Positions 6,817-14,594 of a stretch of 56,709 nucleotides of DNA are shown piece by piece. Each line of letters opens with the position of its first letter. Within the stretch, counting starts at the first letter, position 1. The notes beneath the pieces are model-generated. The model saw only the letters and a program-made list of their open reading frames with translations, was not told the origin of the DNA and searched no databases. A program made the position numbers and the translations under genes. The stretch is from Bacteroidia bacterium (lineage in GTDB: Bacteria; Bacteroidota; Bacteroidia; Chitinophagales; Saprospiraceae): positions 1 to 56,709 of the forward strand of contig JAUHXV010000017.1 in the NCBI GenBank assembly GCA_030426765.1. Direction: 5' to 3'.

Positions 6817-8269
6817 CTTCCCCGTGGTCATACTGTATCGTCACATTCTTCGGCTCAGTGAAAAAACGAATCGCTTCCCAGCCGCCTTCTCTGCCCATGC
6901 CGGAGTTTTTAACGCCACCGAAAGGAGTCCGAAGGTCGCGGAGCAGCCAGCAATTGATCCAGACGATACCCGCATTGATTTGACCGGCGACGCGATGCGC
7001 GCGATCCAAACGATCTGTCCAGACTACGGATGCTAATCCATAGGTTGTGTTGTTTGCCAGCGCGATGGCTTCTTCTTCGGTTTGAAACGGCATAATCGTT
7101 ACCACCGGACCGAAAATCTCTTCCTGATTGGTCCGGCAGTTTTGATCCAAACCGGTGATGACAGTAGGTGCGATAAAGGAACCTCCATCGTTAGGAGCAG
7201 GCAAGTGCACCTGATGGCCACCGGCGAGGACTTCACCGCCCTCTTCTTTCGCGAGTTCGATATAGGAGAGCACCTTTTTCATGTGCCCTTCGGAGATGAC
7301 AGCGCCCAATTTCGTTTCTGGATCAGTGGGATCACCGACAGTGAGTCGCTGCACGCGCTCGGTAAAATCACTGACAAACCGATCATAGATATCCCATTGC
7401 ACCAGGATGCGCGAACCACAAAGGCATATCTGGCCCTGGTTGCTGAAAGAAGAACGAATCGTTGTTTTCAGCATCTCATCATAATCGCAATCCCCAAAGA
7501 TGATGACGGGATTTTTCCCTCCTAATTCGAGCGATGCTTTTTTCAATTGTTCGGCGCAGATACCGGCGATGCGTTTTCCAACGGCCGTGCTGCCGGTGAA
7601 TGAAATCACCTTGATGTCTTCATGACGCACGATTGCTTCACCAACATCAGGACCGGTGCCGTGCACGATATTCAAAACACCGGGTGGCAGTCCTGCTTCA
7701 TTGCAAATATCTCCGAGCATAGCGGCGGTGACCGGTGTCATTTCTGATGGTTTGGCCACAACAGTATTTCCTGCAGCAATAGCTGGAGCGATTTTCCAGG
7801 TAAACAAATACAAGGGAAGATTCCAGGGTGAGATACATCCGACTACACCATATGGCTGACGCAGCGTGTAGTTGATTGCCTGCCCCGGCATGTAATGCGA
7901 TTCGGATGCCAACTGAGATGCAGCTGCCGCAAAAAAAGCAAAATTGGCAGACGCGCGCGGGATGTCGATGCGTCGCGCATGCATGATAGGCTTACCGGAA
8001 TCAAGCATTTCCGCCTGGGCCAGAATCTCATTTTTTTCTTCGATCAATGTGGCGATACGTTGCATGATCGCCTGTCGCTCTGCCAGGGGTGTCATCGCCC
8101 ATCCATCTTTCGCAGCATGTGCTGCTTCATACGCGAGCTTTACGTCCGCCGCATCACCGGCTGCCAGCTCGGCATATTTTTTTCCGGTGGCCGGATTGAT
8201 GATATCCATCGTGCCGCCGTTGACGGAGGGCTTGTATTCGCCGCCTATAAAATGATTGTATTGTTTCAT
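6812..8269 (-). CDS. 2-aminomuconate 6-semialdehyde dehydrogenase (ALDH family)
   Basis: A 485-residue NAD-dependent aldehyde dehydrogenase. The catalytic cysteine is C282 in NQGQICLCG, the general base E248 in LELGGKNP, the oxyanion Asn N150 in PWNLP, and the cofactor-binding FTGSTAVG segment lies near 224. The operon points to oxidation of 2-aminomuconate semialdehyde to 2-aminomuconate in the lower kynurenine pathway (AmnC/NbaE role). The start codon overlaps the stop of the TDO gene by 4 bases, typical of translational coupling. The family also contains hydroxymuconic semialdehyde and betaine aldehyde dehydrogenases, so the substrate rests on context. Confidence 0.88.
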   Translation of the reverse strand: MKQYNHFIGGEYKPSVNGGTMDIINPATGKKYAELAAGDAADVKLAYEAAHAAKDGWAMTPLAERQAIMQRIATLIEEKNEILAQAEMLDSGKPIMHARRIDIPRASANFAFFAAAASQLASESHYMPGQAINYTLRQPYGVVGCISPWNLPLYLFTWKIAPAIAAGNTVVAKPSEMTPVTAAMLGDICNEAGLPPGVLNIVHGTGPDVGEAIVRHEDIKVISFTGSTAVGKRIAGICAEQLKKASLELGGKNPVIIFGDCDYDEMLKTTIRSSFSNQGQICLCGSRILVQWDIYDRFVSDFTERVQRLTVGDPTDPETKLGAVISEGHMKKVLSYIELAKEEGGEVLAGGHQVHLPAPNDGGSFIAPTVITGLDQNCRTNQEEIFGPVVTIMPFQTEEEAIALANNTTYGLASVVWTDRLDRAHRVAGQINAGIVWINCWLLRDLRTPFGGVKNSGMGREGGWEAIRFFTEPKNVTIQYDHGED

Positions 8270-9363
8270 TCAGAAGTAAAGTGAAAATTCAGATGCTTTC
8301 TAACGTGAGGAGGAAGTGTAGGTAAATCAGACCTCGGAATAATGAGCGTCGCGACCTGGAACAGATCCGTAAAAATATGATGCTTCTCTGCCGTTGATTT
8401 TAGATACTTGTGTCCCGACGAACCACCGGTTCCGGTTTTGCGACCGATCATCCGCAATACCATTTGAGCATGGCGATTGCGCCACAGCGTAAAGGACTCT
8501 TCGATATCCATCAGTCGGGACAGAAATCGATACGGTGTCTGCAGAATAGGTTCGTCGCGATAGAGGAAAATAAAAAGTGCAGCGATCATAGCTTTGTAGG
8601 AAAATTTCACTTCGCCTCGCGCACGCATTTCTTCAAATTTATTTTCATCAAAGATCGCTTTGAAGTACGTATCCGAATCACCGATCATCGTCAGCCGCTG
8701 CTGCTTGGTTTCCTCGGTGAGGATATCGGATTGGTTGATCGCATCGCGTTCTTTTTTTAGCATGCTATCAACGGCGAGTTTATACACTTCAAGGAAATTG
8801 AAGTTTTCAAACTCCAGAAACGGCGTGCGCTCCAGCCACTCAATCAAAGCAGTCAACAATGATTTATTTTCAATAGTCTTTTTCAGTCGTTCTCTTTGTT
8901 CGCCGGAAAACACAACGTCATACGGCAATCGATTGTAGGTCAGGCGCTCTTCTTCTCTAAGGCCAAGCATGTTTTCCACGATGCGAAACTGAAGACTCTG
9001 GAAGCCGCTGGCAGGAAACAAATAATGCCTGAAATCCAGGAAATCCATCGCGGTCATGGTTTCCATGACATTGACCTGTTCGATCAAAAGTTTCTGGATT
9101 TCAATGATGCGTTCAAGTCGATTGACGGCAATAGAAATTTCTTTTTCATCCATCTGGTCATCGGCAAACATCGCACTGATCGACTCGATCTCGTGGATGA
9201 TCTGTTTAAACCAAAGCTCGTATACCTGGTGCATGATGATAAACAGCATCTCATCATGCGCGGGTTTTTCTGCGAGACTTGCGGAGCGGAGTTCCTGAGC
9301 GCTCAGCAGTTTGTCTAACTGCAGGTAGGTGTGATAGTGAACGGAGGTGAATTTGTCAGCCAT
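8266..9363 (-). CDS. kynA: Tryptophan 2,3-dioxygenase
   Basis: A 365-residue heme dioxygenase that converts L-tryptophan to N-formylkynurenine, the first step of the pathway. The proximal heme ligand is H298 (WRNRHAQMV). Substrate-binding parts are visible: the ELWFKQIIHE helix near 49-58, R112 (FRHYL) and the GTGGSSG loop at 311-317. At 365 residues it is longer than the roughly 280-residue proteobacterial form and closer to the eukaryotic-type TDO. It starts 2 bases after the RidA-family gene stop and overlaps the dehydrogenase by 4 bases. Confidence 0.95.
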   Translation of the reverse strand: MADKFTSVHYHTYLQLDKLLSAQELRSASLAEKPAHDEMLFIIMHQVYELWFKQIIHEIESISAMFADDQMDEKEISIAVNRLERIIEIQKLLIEQVNVMETMTAMDFLDFRHYLFPASGFQSLQFRIVENMLGLREEERLTYNRLPYDVVFSGEQRERLKKTIENKSLLTALIEWLERTPFLEFENFNFLEVYKLAVDSMLKKERDAINQSDILTEETKQQRLTMIGDSDTYFKAIFDENKFEEMRARGEVKFSYKAMIAALFIFLYRDEPILQTPYRFLSRLMDIEESFTLWRNRHAQMVLRMIGRKTGTGGSSGHKYLKSTAEKHHIFTDLFQVATLIIPRSDLPTLPPHVRKHLNFHFTSE

Positions 9364-9365
9364 AT

Positions 9366-9785
9366 TTATTTTTCTGGTATAAAGGCCGTGCCTTTGATTT
9401 CGATAAGAATTTGTGGTTTGGGGAGTTCAGATACTTCAACCGTCGTACGGCATGGGCCTGTGTCCGGAAAAAATGAATTGTACACTTCGTTGTATCCGGG
9501 AAAGTCATTCATATTTTTCAAAAAAACAGTTACATCCACGAGGTGGGACAGATCTCCATGATTGAGTTTCAGATAGTGCTGTATATTTTCAAGTACAGCG
9601 CGTGTCTGGGCTTTGATATCGAGTTGCCACACGCCATTGGCGTCCTGCTCTGCTCCGATAAATGTATTATCGGGTTTTCTGGAGCTGGTGCCTGAGATAA
9701 ATACCCATTCGCCTATTTTGCGGGTGTGTGGATACTTTCCGAGTGGTTTTGCTTTATCCGCGTCAATGATTATATCTTGCGCCAT
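9366..9785 (-). CDS. RidA-family protein, probable 2-aminomuconate deaminase
   Basis: A 139-residue YjgF/YER057c/UK114 (RidA) fold protein. The catalytic-type Arg lies in GPCRTTVEVSELP near residue 113, with the usual E and hydrophobic strand after it (IEIKGTAFIP). Classical RidA hydrolyses reactive imines. As the first gene of a kynurenine operon it most likely acts as 2-aminomuconate deaminase (AmnD/NbaF type), following the semialdehyde dehydrogenase. The 2-base gap to TDO supports co-transcription. Sequence alone cannot separate a dedicated deaminase from housekeeping RidA. Confidence 0.85.
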   Translation of the reverse strand: MAQDIIIDADKAKPLGKYPHTRKIGEWVFISGTSSRKPDNTFIGAEQDANGVWQLDIKAQTRAVLENIQHYLKLNHGDLSHLVDVTVFLKNMNDFPGYNEVYNSFFPDTGPCRTTVEVSELPKPQILIEIKGTAFIPEK

Positions 9786-9806
9786 AAATCATGAAATTTG
9801 ATTGCA

Positions 9807-9814
9807 CGAAGGTA
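9807..9814 (-). promoter_or_regulatory. Probable -7 box of the kynurenine operon
   Basis: On the minus strand this reads TACCTTCG, one base off TAnnTTTG, 22 bases upstream of the first operon gene. It lies in the 88-bp divergent gap shared with the plus-strand dehydrogenase at 9874. No -33 TTG was seen at the expected distance. Confidence 0.4.
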
Positions 9815-9873
9815 GTCATTCCCATTTCGCTGAACAGAATGACCTGATGGCAGCAAAAATAACATTTTGAGAT

Positions 9874-10659
9874 ATGGATTTACGATTGAAAGGAAAGAAT
9901 GCGCTGGTATGCGGCAGCAGCAGTGGTATCGGTGAAGCTTCGGCGATTATGTTGTCACGCCTTGGTGCCAATGTGATCCTGCTGGCGCGAAATGCGGATG
10001 CATTAAGCGTGACGGAGCAAAAGCTGGATCGAAGTAAGGGGCAGGAGCATGCCTTTATCATCGCAGATACTTCGCAGCACGACGATCTAAACACTAAAAT
10101 CGTAGGACTGACCGCACAGAAACCTATTCATATTCTCGTTAATAATTCCGGTGGACCGCCTGCGGGGCCGATCCTAAATGCAGATGTCGATGCATTTAGA
10201 AAAGCGTTTGATCAGCATTTGCTGGCGTATCAGTTGATCGTCCGGCAAGTGGTGCCCGGCATGAAAGCAGAAGGTTATGGTCGTATCATCAATGTGATTT
10301 CTACTTCTGTAAAAGTACCGCTGCACGGCCTCGGCGTATCCAATACGGTACGTGCCGCTGTGGCGAATTGGTCAAAAACACTGGCTACTGAGTTAGGGCC
10401 TTTTCAAATCACTGTCAATAATGTATTACCCGGCGCCACGGAAACATCCCGATTGACATCTATCATTTCAAATAAAGCTACAAAGCAGAACAAATCAGAA
10501 GAAGAAGTACGTTCAGCCATGCTTTCTGAAATCCCGATGCAACGATTTGGCACCTCTGAAGAAGTGGCTTCGGCAGTGGCATTTCTGGCTTCTCCGGCAG
10601 CAGCCTATATCACAGGGACGCAGATTACTGTGGACGGGGGGAGGACGGGAGTCCTTTAA
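9874..10659 (+). CDS. Short-chain dehydrogenase/reductase with non-canonical active site
   Basis: A 261-residue SDR with the NAD(P)-binding GSSSGIG (14-20), the NNSGG segment (90-94) and a typical C-terminal TGTQITVDGG strand. The active site is unusual: after S143 the place of the usual Y-x3-K is taken by S156-N-T-V-R160, so both Tyr and Lys are replaced. A subfamily with this SN-x-x-R signature exists in bacteria and is usually labelled 3-oxoacyl-ACP reductase-like without proof. Divergent from the kynurenine operon across 88 bp, which hints at, but does not show, a link to that pathway. Confidence 0.85.
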   Translation: MDLRLKGKNALVCGSSSGIGEASAIMLSRLGANVILLARNADALSVTEQKLDRSKGQEHAFIIADTSQHDDLNTKIVGLTAQKPIHILVNNSGGPPAGPILNADVDAFRKAFDQHLLAYQLIVRQVVPGMKAEGYGRIINVISTSVKVPLHGLGVSNTVRAAVANWSKTLATELGPFQITVNNVLPGATETSRLTSIISNKATKQNKSEEEVRSAMLSEIPMQRFGTSEEVASAVAFLASPAAAYITGTQITVDGGRTGVL

Positions 10660-10667
10660 GTGAATAG

Positions 10668-10759
10668 GGAGTGGTGAGTAGTGAGTGGTGAGTATCGGAG
10701 CGAAGCGTAGACCCTGTACTCCGACGACAGGAGGTAGTACAGGGGTGAGTGGTGAGTTT
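10668..10759. repeat. Heptamer array TGAGTGG split by a ~50-bp palindromic element
   Basis: Nine bases past the SDR stop codon come the 7-bp units GGAGTGG, TGAGTAG, TGAGTGG, TGAGTAT (10668-10695), and the array resumes with TGAGTGG, TGAGTTT at 10746-10759. Between them lies a hairpin-forming segment with arms CCCTGTACT (10712-10720) and AGTACAGGG (10736-10744) and a further CGGAG/CTCCG pair. It looks like a small mobile or REP-type element sitting inside an array. Confidence 0.7.
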
Positions 10760-10831
10760 TTATGTTATGTGCTTCAGTTATATAATATTGAGTGATAGGT
10801 GATAAGAGATGTTTAATTTTTCTGTCCATCG

Positions 10832-10909
10832 CCCTATGCCCTTCGCACTCTGCTCTTCGCCCTCTGCCCTATGCCCTTCGCCCTTTGCTCTTCGACCCTC
10901 TGCCCTCCG
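10832..10909. repeat. Heptamer tandem array, unit CCCTNTG/CCCTTCG
   Basis: Eleven 7-bp units (CCCTATG, CCCTTCG, CACTCTG, CTCTTCG, CCCTCTG, CCCTATG, CCCTTCG, CCCTTTG, CTCTTCG, then after one extra A CCCTCTG, CCCTCCG). Several units recur in the same order, suggesting duplication of a block of units. It ends just before the promoter box of the next gene. Confidence 0.85.
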
Positions 10910-10917
10910 CTTTTCAT

Positions 10918-10925
10918 TAACTTTG
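10918..10925 (+). promoter_or_regulatory. -7 promoter box for the second SDR gene
   Basis: TAACTTTG matches TAnnTTTG and lies 25 bases before the TTG start codon at 10951, immediately after the CCCTNTG heptamer array, so the array occupies the -33 region and upstream DNA. Confidence 0.5.
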
Positions 10926-10950
10926 CAGCCTTAAAGAAAAAGAATTCGGT

Positions 10951-11817
10951 TTGAGACAAAAGACATACGTCGTCACAGGAGCTAATAACGGTATTGGGCT
11001 GGAGACCTCCCGCGCATTAGCCGCGCAGGGAGCGAAAGTCCTCCTCGTGACACGCACAAAAGAAAAAGGAGAAGGCGCAAAAGCAGATATTCTGAGCACG
11101 CATCCCGAAGCAAACGTGGAAAGTTTTGTAGCGGATATGAGTTTGCTGGGGGATATTCGGAATGCAGGTGAGATGATACTCGAAAGACATGAGGTCATTG
11201 ATGGACTCATCAATAATGTCGGGACATGGATGTCAGATTATGTGGTGACGAAAGAAGGCATAGAAACCGTTTTTGCAACTAACCATCTGAGTTATTTTCT
11301 AATGACGCATTTGCTTTATCCGGCGTTGCGAAATGCTGAAGATGGTCGGGTCGTAAATGTAGCCTCTAATGCACATTCCTACGGAAAAATAAATATTGCG
11401 GATCCAGGCTATTCAAAAAATTATCACGGATTGAAATCCAACGGGCAGTCAAAGCTGGCCAATATCTATTTCACCTTTGAATTTCACAACCAGTCACCGG
11501 ATGATCATGTCAGTGCTTACGCCGTTTCGCCCGGGCTGGTGAAGACAGATATTGGGCTGAAGCACACCTCGTGGCTGCACACACTCGCCTGGAAATTCCG
11601 CCGCCGCAAAGGGCAGACACCTGCTGAAGGTGCTCGCACATCCGTTTTTTGCGCTACTGACCCTGAAATCGCCGCTATCAGCGGAAAATACTGGGAAGAA
11701 TGCAGGACAAAAGAAGTTTTCGACTCAGCGCGTCAACCTGAACTTGGAAAACAGCTCTGGAAGCTGAGCGAAGAAATGTGCGAAATCGATGATTATTTTC
11801 ATCAGTCGCGCAGATAG
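10951..11817 (+). CDS. Short-chain dehydrogenase, retinol-dehydrogenase-like, catalytic Tyr replaced
   Basis: A 288-residue classical SDR with TGANNGIG (9-16), NNVG (88-91, usually NNAG) and S139. The active-site stretch is NGQSKLAN, where relatives have YGQSKLAN: Tyr is N164 (codon AAC) while K168 is kept. This should cripple ordinary reductase chemistry, so the protein may be inactive, altered or mid-decay. The start is a TTG chosen because it sits directly before the TGANNGIG strand and 25 bases after a promoter box. It precedes accA on the same strand, but accA has its own promoter box. Confidence 0.85.
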   Translation: MRQKTYVVTGANNGIGLETSRALAAQGAKVLLVTRTKEKGEGAKADILSTHPEANVESFVADMSLLGDIRNAGEMILERHEVIDGLINNVGTWMSDYVVTKEGIETVFATNHLSYFLMTHLLYPALRNAEDGRVVNVASNAHSYGKINIADPGYSKNYHGLKSNGQSKLANIYFTFEFHNQSPDDHVSAYAVSPGLVKTDIGLKHTSWLHTLAWKFRRRKGQTPAEGARTSVFCATDPEIAAISGKYWEECRTKEVFDSARQPELGKQLWKLSEEMCEIDDYFHQSRR

Positions 11818-11892
11818 ATCGCCTTTTGGCCTGCTCACAGCCTGACGCCGGATCATCCCATCCGGGCACTCAGGGATGCAGGGATTTTTTTC

Positions 11893-11900
11893 TACCTTTG
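11893..11900 (+). promoter_or_regulatory. -7 promoter box for accA
   Basis: TACCTTTG, a perfect TAnnTTTG match, lies 50 bases upstream of the accA ATG at 11951. It falls inside the longer in-frame extension beginning at 11876, which argues that translation starts at 11951 rather than upstream. Confidence 0.6.
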
Positions 11901-11950
11901 AAATTAAGTCTTCGTACACCCCGGTATTAAGGCTTGTTAATCAACAGCTT

Positions 11951-12919
11951 ATGGTGTTTCTCGAATTTGAACAACCCCTGGAATCGCTCTACGAACAACT
12001 GGAGCAAATCAAGCAAATAGAAGCGCAGGGCGATGTAGATGTCACTGCCGCGATCCGGGATCTCGAAAACAAGATCGTACAGACTAAAAAGGAGATCTAT
12101 GGCAACCTGACCGGTTGGCAGAAAGTCCAGCTCTCCCGACATCCCGAACGGCCGTACACCTTGTTTTACATCCAGAAGATGTTCACCCAGTTTATCGAAC
12201 TCCACGGCGATCGTTTTGTCAATGACGACAAAGCCATTGTCGGCGGGCTGGCACAGTTTGATGGCCGCACAATCATGGTCATCGGACACCAGAAAGGGAT
12301 CAATACCAAGATGCGTCAGTACCGCAATTTTGGTATGGCCAATCCCGAAGGATATCGCAAAGCCCTCAGGCTGATGAAGCTGGCCGAAAAATTTGATATT
12401 CCTGTCGTGACTTTTATCGATACACCCGGCGCATATCCGGGCCTTGAAGCCGAAGAGCGCGGTCAGGCGGAAGCTATCGCACGCAATCTACTTGAAATGG
12501 CCAAGTTGCGCGTCCCTATCCTGTGTTATGTTATTGGTGAAGGTGCTTCCGGAGGAGCCATTGGTATCGGACTCGGTGATAAAGTGTTTATGCTTGAGAA
12601 TACATGGTATTCCGTTATCTCTCCTGAATCATGTTCGTCGATCCTGTGGCGCAGCTGGGATTATAAAGAAACCGCCGCTGAGGCACTTAAGCTGACGGCC
12701 GAGCACATGGAGACCTTCGGTCTGATCGATGGCATCGTAAAAGAACCATTAGGCGGTGCGCACAACGATCCGGATACCATGGCTGATGTGCTCACGAAGC
12801 ACATGAAAGCAGAACTCAAAGCCTTAAAAAAAATGTCTGCAGAAGAAAGAATCAATCATCGCATAGAGAAATACGAAGCTATGGGTCGCTTCCGCGAAAA
12901 TGCCGAAGTTGCCGAATAG
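11951..12919 (+). CDS. accA: Acetyl-CoA carboxylase carboxyltransferase subunit alpha
   Basis: A 322-residue subunit that, with AccD, transfers the carboxyl group from carboxybiotin to acetyl-CoA to make malonyl-CoA, the first step of fatty acid synthesis. The N-terminal helix [18 protein letters not shown] and the crotonase-fold core with [20 protein letters not shown] and [11 protein letters not shown] (oxyanion-hole glycines) are diagnostic. The start at 11951 gives the family's usual length and a standard N-terminus; an upstream extension to 11876 would include the promoter box. Followed by the DUF6913 gene and dapA on the same strand. Confidence 0.95.
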   Translation: MVFLEFEQPLESLYEQLEQIKQIEAQGDVDVTAAIRDLENKIVQTKKEIYGNLTGWQKVQLSRHPERPYTLFYIQKMFTQFIELHGDRFVNDDKAIVGGLAQFDGRTIMVIGHQKGINTKMRQYRNFGMANPEGYRKALRLMKLAEKFDIPVVTFIDTPGAYPGLEAEERGQAEAIARNLLEMAKLRVPILCYVIGEGASGGAIGIGLGDKVFMLENTWYSVISPESCSSILWRSWDYKETAAEALKLTAEHMETFGLIDGIVKEPLGGAHNDPDTMADVLTKHMKAELKALKKMSAEERINHRIEKYEAMGRFRENAEVAE

Positions 12920-12957
12920 TGTTTCAATCCATGGTGATGTGATTAAGTGATTTGTGT

Positions 12958-13491
12958 ATGCTGGAAACGATCAGGACATACTTTTTCGAAAGGGCTCGGC
13001 GACAAGGCATGCATGCCGGAGCCAATCGTTCTCCTCAATTTAAACTCAACCACAAAAATCATTTTGGTATTCTGATGGATGCCAGCAATTTCAATGATCG
13101 CAATGATGTCCTTGCTTTCGCTGACCAATTGCGCAAAGACGGTCACCGGGTTAAAATCCTGGGCTATATCGTCGGCCGGATTGAAGGAGCTTCGATGCCC
13201 TTTGATATTTTCGCCACGGCACAACTTTCAAAACTCTCCCAGGTGCCAAAGAGTCCGGAAGTAGATGCGTTTCTGGAGCAAAAATTTGATGCACTGATCA
13301 ATATGTCTCTGGTCCAGAATCACAAGCCGCTGGACTACATCAGTTCGCTGTCAAAAGCGAAATTTAAAATCGGTCCCTGGTATCCTCGTGCCCGGACCAA
13401 TCCCTATGATCTGTGCATTGATGCAGGTGCTTCTGCGACACTCAAAGAATGGATCAGTGAACTTATGCATACCTTGCAGAAGATCTATTAG
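12958..13491 (+). CDS. DUF6913-like conserved protein of unknown function
   Basis: A 177-residue cytosolic protein without signal peptide or membrane helix. It contains an alpha/beta core (HFGILMDASNFNDRND, RVKILGYIVG, FDALINMSL, LCIDAG) and a conserved GPWYPR segment near residue 137. Small Bacteroidota proteins of this type are annotated as DUF6913; the function is unknown to me. The ATG at 12958 was preferred to a TTG two codons earlier. It lies 38 bases after accA and 8 bases before dapA, which supports one transcript. Confidence 0.75.
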   Translation: MLETIRTYFFERARRQGMHAGANRSPQFKLNHKNHFGILMDASNFNDRNDVLAFADQLRKDGHRVKILGYIVGRIEGASMPFDIFATAQLSKLSQVPKSPEVDAFLEQKFDALINMSLVQNHKPLDYISSLSKAKFKIGPWYPRARTNPYDLCIDAGASATLKEWISELMHTLQKIY

Positions 13492-13499
13492 TAAAAATT

Positions 13500-14387
13500 A
13501 TGGCACAATTTATTCCTTCCGGTACCGGGGTTGCACTCGTCACACCCTTTAAAAATCATGCGATTGATTTCGACGCATTTACCCGACTGATCCACCATGT
13601 GATCGAAGGAGGTGTAGAGTATGTGATTCCCCTCGGGACAACTGGAGAAGCCTCAAGCCTCACGGATGATGAGCAGGAATCGGTGATCCGACATACTATA
13701 AAAGTCGTTGACGGACGCGTACCTATCGTGGCCGGTCATTTTGGGGGCAACAATACTGCACAATTGTGTGAGCGACTTCGCGCATTTGATGCGACGGGTC
13801 TTTCAGCAGTGCTTTCTTCCAGCCCTGCGTATGTCAAGCCTTCTCAGGAGGGCATCTTCCAGCACTATATGGCACTGGCAGAAGCATCGCCACTTCCAAT
13901 CATCATTTATAATGTTCCGTCGCGAACGGCTTCCAATATTTCCGCCAAAACACTTGTTCGCCTGGCCCTTGCTTCTGACAAATTTATCGCTGTCAAAGAT
14001 GCCAGTGCGGATCTTGTACAGGGCGCTGAAATTGCACGTGATGCACCATCCCTTTTTGCCTTACTATCAGGCGATGATCCCACTGCTCTGGCACAGACAT
14101 CTGTTGGTGGTAAAGGTGTTATATCCGTGATCGCAAATGTGTTTCCCAAGGCCTTTTCTTCGATGATGCGCCATGCCCTCGCCGGAGAGTATGAAGCCGG
14201 TCTTCGCATCCACAACCAACTGTTGGATCTCCATCCCTGGCTTTACATCGAAGGAAATCCTGTCGGCATCAAACAAGCCCTCGAAATAGCCGGCATTTGT
14301 TCTTCAGAACTCCGTCTCCCCCTGGTGAGGATGAGCGAGCAGAACAAACAGCGCCTGCAGGAGGAAATGCAAAAACAAGGAATGTAG
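13500..14387 (+). CDS. dapA: 4-hydroxy-tetrahydrodipicolinate synthase
   Basis: A 295-residue TIM-barrel aldolase condensing pyruvate with aspartate semialdehyde, the branch-point step to lysine and meso-diaminopimelate for peptidoglycan. The Schiff-base lysine is K166 (FIAVKDAS), the proton-relay Tyr is Y137 (IIIYNVPSRT), and GTTGE (46-50) binds the pyruvate carboxylate. Length and motifs are standard. Starts 8 bases after the DUF6913 gene; the 3' side runs into an octamer array in the convergent gap with rnc. Confidence 0.95.
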   Translation: MAQFIPSGTGVALVTPFKNHAIDFDAFTRLIHHVIEGGVEYVIPLGTTGEASSLTDDEQESVIRHTIKVVDGRVPIVAGHFGGNNTAQLCERLRAFDATGLSAVLSSSPAYVKPSQEGIFQHYMALAEASPLPIIIYNVPSRTASNISAKTLVRLALASDKFIAVKDASADLVQGAEIARDAPSLFALLSGDDPTALAQTSVGGKGVISVIANVFPKAFSSMMRHALAGEYEAGLRIHNQLLDLHPWLYIEGNPVGIKQALEIAGICSSELRLPLVRMSEQNKQRLQEEMQKQGM

Positions 14388-14392
14388 GTAAG

Positions 14393-14424
14393 GGGGTGAT
14401 GGGGTGATGGGGTGATGGAGTGAT
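14393..14424. repeat. Octamer tandem array, unit GGGGTGAT, after dapA
   Basis: Four 8-bp units (GGGGTGAT three times, then GGAGTGAT) start 5 bases after the dapA stop codon. The same units appear in inverted orientation at the other end of the gap, next to the stop of rnc. Confidence 0.8.
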
Positions 14425-14497
14425 TTTCCGAACAGATTGTTCTGCAGTCAAGGGAATATTCCTAGCAGATGAATCACGCTAAACATCAAAATGATTT

Positions 14498-14525
14498 TTA
14501 GACTTTAGACACAAGACACAAGAAA
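14498..14525. repeat. Heptamer array, unit TTAGACA/CAAGACA
   Basis: Four 7-bp units: TTAGACT, TTAGACA, CAAGACA, CAAGAAA. The CAAGACA unit is the reverse complement of the TCTTGTG-type unit in the array at 6761-6816, so the two arrays appear to belong to one family. Confidence 0.65.
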
Positions 14526-14562
14526 ATTAGAGATCACAAATTAACAGGACAATTGACATACA

Positions 14563-14594
14563 ATCACCCCATCACTCCCTCACCCCATCACTAC
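14563..14594. repeat. Octamer array, unit ATCACCCC, overlapping the rnc stop codon
   Basis: ATCACCCC, ATCACTCCC (one extra base), TCACCCC and ATCACTAC; the last overlaps the rnc stop codon (14591-14593, minus strand). Read on the minus strand it is the same GGGGTGAT family found after dapA, so each of the two convergent genes carries the array in sense orientation behind its stop, and the two could pair as a long hairpin. Confidence 0.75.

Noticed and set aside
9874-11817. One of the two SDR genes filling the kynurenine formamidase step
   Set aside because: SDR folds do not hydrolyse formamides, and neither protein has the metal or Ser-His-Asp site of known formamidases.
11876-11950. Extended accA start at 11876
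   Set aside because: The extension runs over a perfect promoter box and adds 25 residues absent from the AccA family.
3822-14594. CRISPR-like reading of the 7- and 8-bp arrays
   Set aside because: Units are only 7 or 8 bp with no spacers between them and there are no cas genes, so these are simple tandem repeats.
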